This document shows, in pieces, positions 23,573 to 25,653 of a stretch of DNA of 25,653 bases. Positions within the stretch are counted from its first letter, which is position 1; each line of letters opens with the position of its first letter. This DNA is from an uncultured Prevotella sp. Lineage in GTDB: Bacteria > Bacteroidota > Bacteroidia > Bacteroidales > Bacteroidaceae. The stretch is from assembly GCA_900765465.1 (NCBI GenBank), contig CAAFRM010000030.1, positions 1 to 25,653 of the forward strand, in the 5' to 3' direction. A program made the translations under genes and the position numbers. The notes below the pieces were generated by a model. The model saw only the letters and a list, made by a program, of their open reading frames with translations. It searched no databases and was not told the DNA's origin.

Positions 23573-23604
23573 TTGCCCTGAATCGAAGATTTTTTGTAAC
23601 TTTG
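23573..23604 (+). promoter_or_regulatory. Promoter of the PfkB kinase gene
   Basis: TTGC (23573-23576), 20 bp and TAACTTTG (23597-23604) match consensus. The ATG at 23624 follows 20 bp after the -7 box. Confidence 0.75.
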
Positions 23605-23623
23605 CAGGCGTTTTAAAATAAAA

Positions 23624-24496
23624 ATGATGAAAGATATTTGTTGTATTGGACACGTAACGAAGGATAAGATTGTTACTCCCCACCGCACGGTTTACATGGC
23701 AGGCGGCACTTCTTTTTATTTTGCCTACGCCATCAACCAGTTGCCCAAGGACGTAAGTTTCTCGCTGGTTACGGCAATGGATCCTACAGAAACTGAACCG
23801 ATAGAGAAGATGCGCCAGGCTGGCATCGACGTCACCCTGAACCCATCCCGCAACACGGTGTTCTTCGAGAACATCTACGAGGAAGACCAGAACAAGCGCA
23901 AGCAGCGCGTGCTTGCCAAGGCAGACCCTTTTACCATCAAGCAGCTGGAGAAGGTGGAGGCAAAGGTTTACCACCTGGGCAGTTTGCTGAGCGATGATTT
24001 CTCGCCAGAGGTAGTGGAGTTCCTCTCACGCAGCGGCAGGGTTTCCATCGACGTGCAGGGTTATCTGCGCGAGGTGAGAGACGAGAAGGTTTATCCCATC
24101 GACTGGAAAGAGAAGCTGGAGGTGCTGAAGCACACCTATTATTTAAAGGTGAACGAGACGGAGATGGAGACCATCACGGGACTGAAAGACCCCCGGGAGG
24201 CAGCCAAGCTCATCCATTCGTGGGGCGTTACCGAGGTAATCGTCACCCTGGGCAGCGAAGGTTCTCTGATTTATGTAGATGACACCTTCTATGAGATTCC
24301 CGCCTATCCTCCTCACGAGGTGGTGGATGCCACAGGATGCGGCGACACCTATTCGGCTGGTTATCTCTACAAGCGACTGCAGGGTGCCACCCCTACCGAA
24401 GCAGGCAAGTTTGCTGCCGCCATGTGCACCATCAAGCTGGAGCACAACGGTCCGTTCAACCGCAGCATCGAGGATGTAGAACGCATCATGAAATAA
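23624..24496 (+). CDS. PfkB-family carbohydrate kinase
   Basis: The 290-residue product has the ribokinase fold. A GGTSFYFAYAINQLP segment near the N-terminus corresponds to the first PfkB signature, and DATGCGDTYSAGY (about 235-247) is the second, with catalytic D241 and the anion-hole GCGD. VNETEMETITGL and VIVTLGSEGSLIY are the expected nucleotide-site segments. The family phosphorylates sugars, nucleosides or related alcohols with ATP; the substrate is not predictable from these motifs. Two adjacent ATGs open the frame; the first is taken. A helicase gene with its own promoter starts 66 bp after the stop. Confidence 0.88.
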   Translation: MMKDICCIGHVTKDKIVTPHRTVYMAGGTSFYFAYAINQLPKDVSFSLVTAMDPTETEPIEKMRQAGIDVTLNPSRNTVFFENIYEEDQNKRKQRVLAKADPFTIKQLEKVEAKVYHLGSLLSDDFSPEVVEFLSRSGRVSIDVQGYLREVRDEKVYPIDWKEKLEVLKHTYYLKVNETEMETITGLKDPREAAKLIHSWGVTEVIVTLGSEGSLIYVDDTFYEIPAYPPHEVVDATGCGDTYSAGYLYKRLQGATPTEAGKFAAAMCTIKLEHNGPFNRSIEDVERIMK

Positions 24497-24531
24497 ATTT
24501 TAGATAATTTATCCTATTATCTTCTTATTTT

Positions 24532-24589
24532 TGCCTGAATTGGTGTAACTTTGCAACCAATTATGGAACAGATTTCACCAATTCAGGCA
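24532..24589. repeat. 14-bp inverted repeat around the helicase promoter and start codon
   Basis: TGCCTGAATTGGTG (24532-24545) and CACCAATTCAGGCA (24576-24589) are perfect reverse complements 30 bp apart. The left arm abuts the -7 box and the right arm lies in codons 5-9. An inner AATTGG (24538-24543)/CCAATT (24557-24562) offers another pairing. Confidence 0.85.
24546..24553 (+). promoter_or_regulatory. -7 box of the helicase gene
   Basis: TAACTTTG ends 9 bp before the ATG at 24563, so the leader is very short or absent. No -33 TTG is present at the usual spacing; the left arm of the inverted repeat occupies the spacer instead. Confidence 0.65.
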
Positions 24590-25653
24590 TTGTTGCAGCA
24601 ACGCACCCTACTCCAGCTGGAGTATTACACCGAGAAGGAAGCCTTCCGCAAGCTCACCGAACAGATGGGCATGAAGCGAAAGGTGAAACGAGGTGATGCC
24701 TGGTTCCCGCTACAGGTGGGAAAGAGCTTTTATAATTCGCTGAACCAAACAGCCATCGAGGTATTCCGTACCTCGGATCAGGATATCGAACACAATTTTG
24801 AGTTCGGTCGCCCCGTCATGTTCTTCAGAGGTGAAGAACAGATCAAATATTTCTCCTTTACAGGCACCGTGAGCTATGTGGATGGTGACAGAATGGTGAT
24901 TACCGTTCCCGATTCTGCCCCACTGCTCGATTTGCAGCAGTCTACGGAGCCTATCGGCGTACAGTTGTCCTTCGACGAAACCAGCTACAAGCTGATGTTC
25001 GAGGCTTTGGATAGAGTGATGAAGGCGAAGAACAACCGTCTGGCTTATCTCCGCGATTTATTCTATTCGCATCAGAAGGCGGGCAGATTCTCGTTTGCCC
25101 CGATGAAGTTTCCATGGCTCAATCCTACCCAGGAAAGAGCTGTGAATGAGGTGCTTTGGACGAAGGATGTTGCCATCGTTCACGGACCTCCGGGAACCGG
25201 AAAGACCACTACCCTGGTGGAAGCCATCAACGAAACCCTGATGAGGGAGAGCCAGGTGCTGGTGTGTGCACAGAGCAACATGGCGGTGGATTGGATTTCA
25301 GAAAAACTGGTAGATAGAGGCATCAACGTGCTCAGAATAGGAAACCCTACCCGTGTGAACGACAAGATGCTGGGCTTCACCTACGAGCGCCGCTTCGAGA
25401 GTCATCCCGACTATCCGCAACTCTGGGCTATCCGCAAGGCTATCAGAGAATTAAGAAAAAACAGGAAGAAAGGCAGCGAGAACTATCATCAGAAGATGGA
25501 TAGGCTGAAGAGCCGTGCCGCCGAGATAGAAATCCGCATCAATTCTGAACTCTTTGGCGAGGCACGTGTCATCGCCTGCACCCTGGTGGGTTCTGCCCAC
25601 CGGTTGCTGGAAGGCATGAAGTTCGGCACCCTGTTTATCGACGAGGCAGCCCA
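24563..25653 (+). CDS. Superfamily 1 DNA/RNA helicase (IGHMBP2/AAA_11-AAA_12 type), 3' partial
   Basis: The frame is open from the ATG at 24563 to the window end (363 codons seen). The N-terminal part (about 1-190) contains beta-rich sequence as in SF1B helicases. The P-loop HGPPGTGKTTT lies near residue 211-221 after the Q-motif-like NPTQERAV, motif Ia-like VLVCAQSNMAVD follows, and the Walker B motif LFIDEAA is at the edge. A basic helical insert (RKNRKKGSE region) lies between them. Members unwind nucleic acid 5'-3'; the cellular role of this bacterial group is unclear. The start is fixed by the adjacent promoter; an inverted repeat spans promoter and first codons. Confidence 0.88.
   Translation, partial: MEQISPIQALLQQRTLLQLEYYTEKEAFRKLTEQMGMKRKVKRGDAWFPLQVGKSFYNSLNQTAIEVFRTSDQDIEHNFEFGRPVMFFRGEEQIKYFSFTGTVSYVDGDRMVITVPDSAPLLDLQQSTEPIGVQLSFDETSYKLMFEALDRVMKAKNNRLAYLRDLFYSHQKAGRFSFAPMKFPWLNPTQERAVNEVLWTKDVAIVHGPPGTGKTTTLVEAINETLMRESQVLVCAQSNMAVDWISEKLVDRGINVLRIGNPTRVNDKMLGFTYERRFESHPDYPQLWAIRKAIRELRKNRKKGSENYHQKMDRLKSRAAEIEIRINSELFGEARVIACTLVGSAHRLLEGMKFGTLFIDEAA

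Overview
This window looks like chromosomal DNA of a gut Bacteroidota, most likely Prevotella/Segatella. The evidence is repeated use of the Bacteroidota promoter signature (TTG-type -33 box, about 19-20 bp, then TAnnTTTG at -7) with no Shine-Dalgarno sites, plus family content typical of this phylum: an UpxY-type NusG paralogue, BspA-like LRR surface proteins, DUF4249 with a TonB-dependent receptor, LytS/LytTR signalling, and AAA-ATPases fused to PD-(D/E)XK nuclease-like domains. Species is an inference; there is no rRNA or tRNA here.

Layout. Bases 1-11500 are an accessory, rearranged region. It starts with the 3' part of a DUF4143 AAA-ATPase. An UpxY-like antiterminator follows, leading a small signal-peptide gene fused to an ISL3 transposase fragment and two tandem BspA-like LRR proteins, the second broken by an in-frame stop. 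A second ATPase (AAA-ATPase_like plus PDDEXK_9) is bracketed by a 116-bp direct repeat that carries its promoter. Behind the second repeat copy lies a fragment resembling DUF4186. A hipBA toxin-antitoxin pair, a candidate short transcript with a strong terminator, and a small lipoprotein come next. A third ATPase (AAA_14/DUF4143) has four 33-bp-spaced direct repeats over its promoter and a nested double palindrome just after its stop.

Bases 11550-19810 form a minus-strand block. Read in transcription order it encodes a DMT-family exporter, a TPR/LytS-type histidine kinase with a lipoprotein signal, a LytTR response regulator with a poly-serine linker, an unknown lipoprotein, a TonB-dependent receptor and a DUF4249 lipoprotein. 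The last three look like a surface uptake operon next to its likely regulators; that link is inferred from spacing only.

Bases 19900-25653 are more housekeeping-like: an RluA-family pseudouridine synthase, a YidE/AspT-type transporter with two RCK_C domains, a PfkB sugar kinase, and an SF1 helicase cut off by the window end.

The features most worth following are the 33-bp repeats and nested palindrome around the third ATPase, the UpxY-led LRR locus with its chimeric gene, the repeat-bracketed second ATPase, the 14-bp inverted repeat enclosing the helicase promoter and start codon, and the short transcript at 8.9-9.1 kb.
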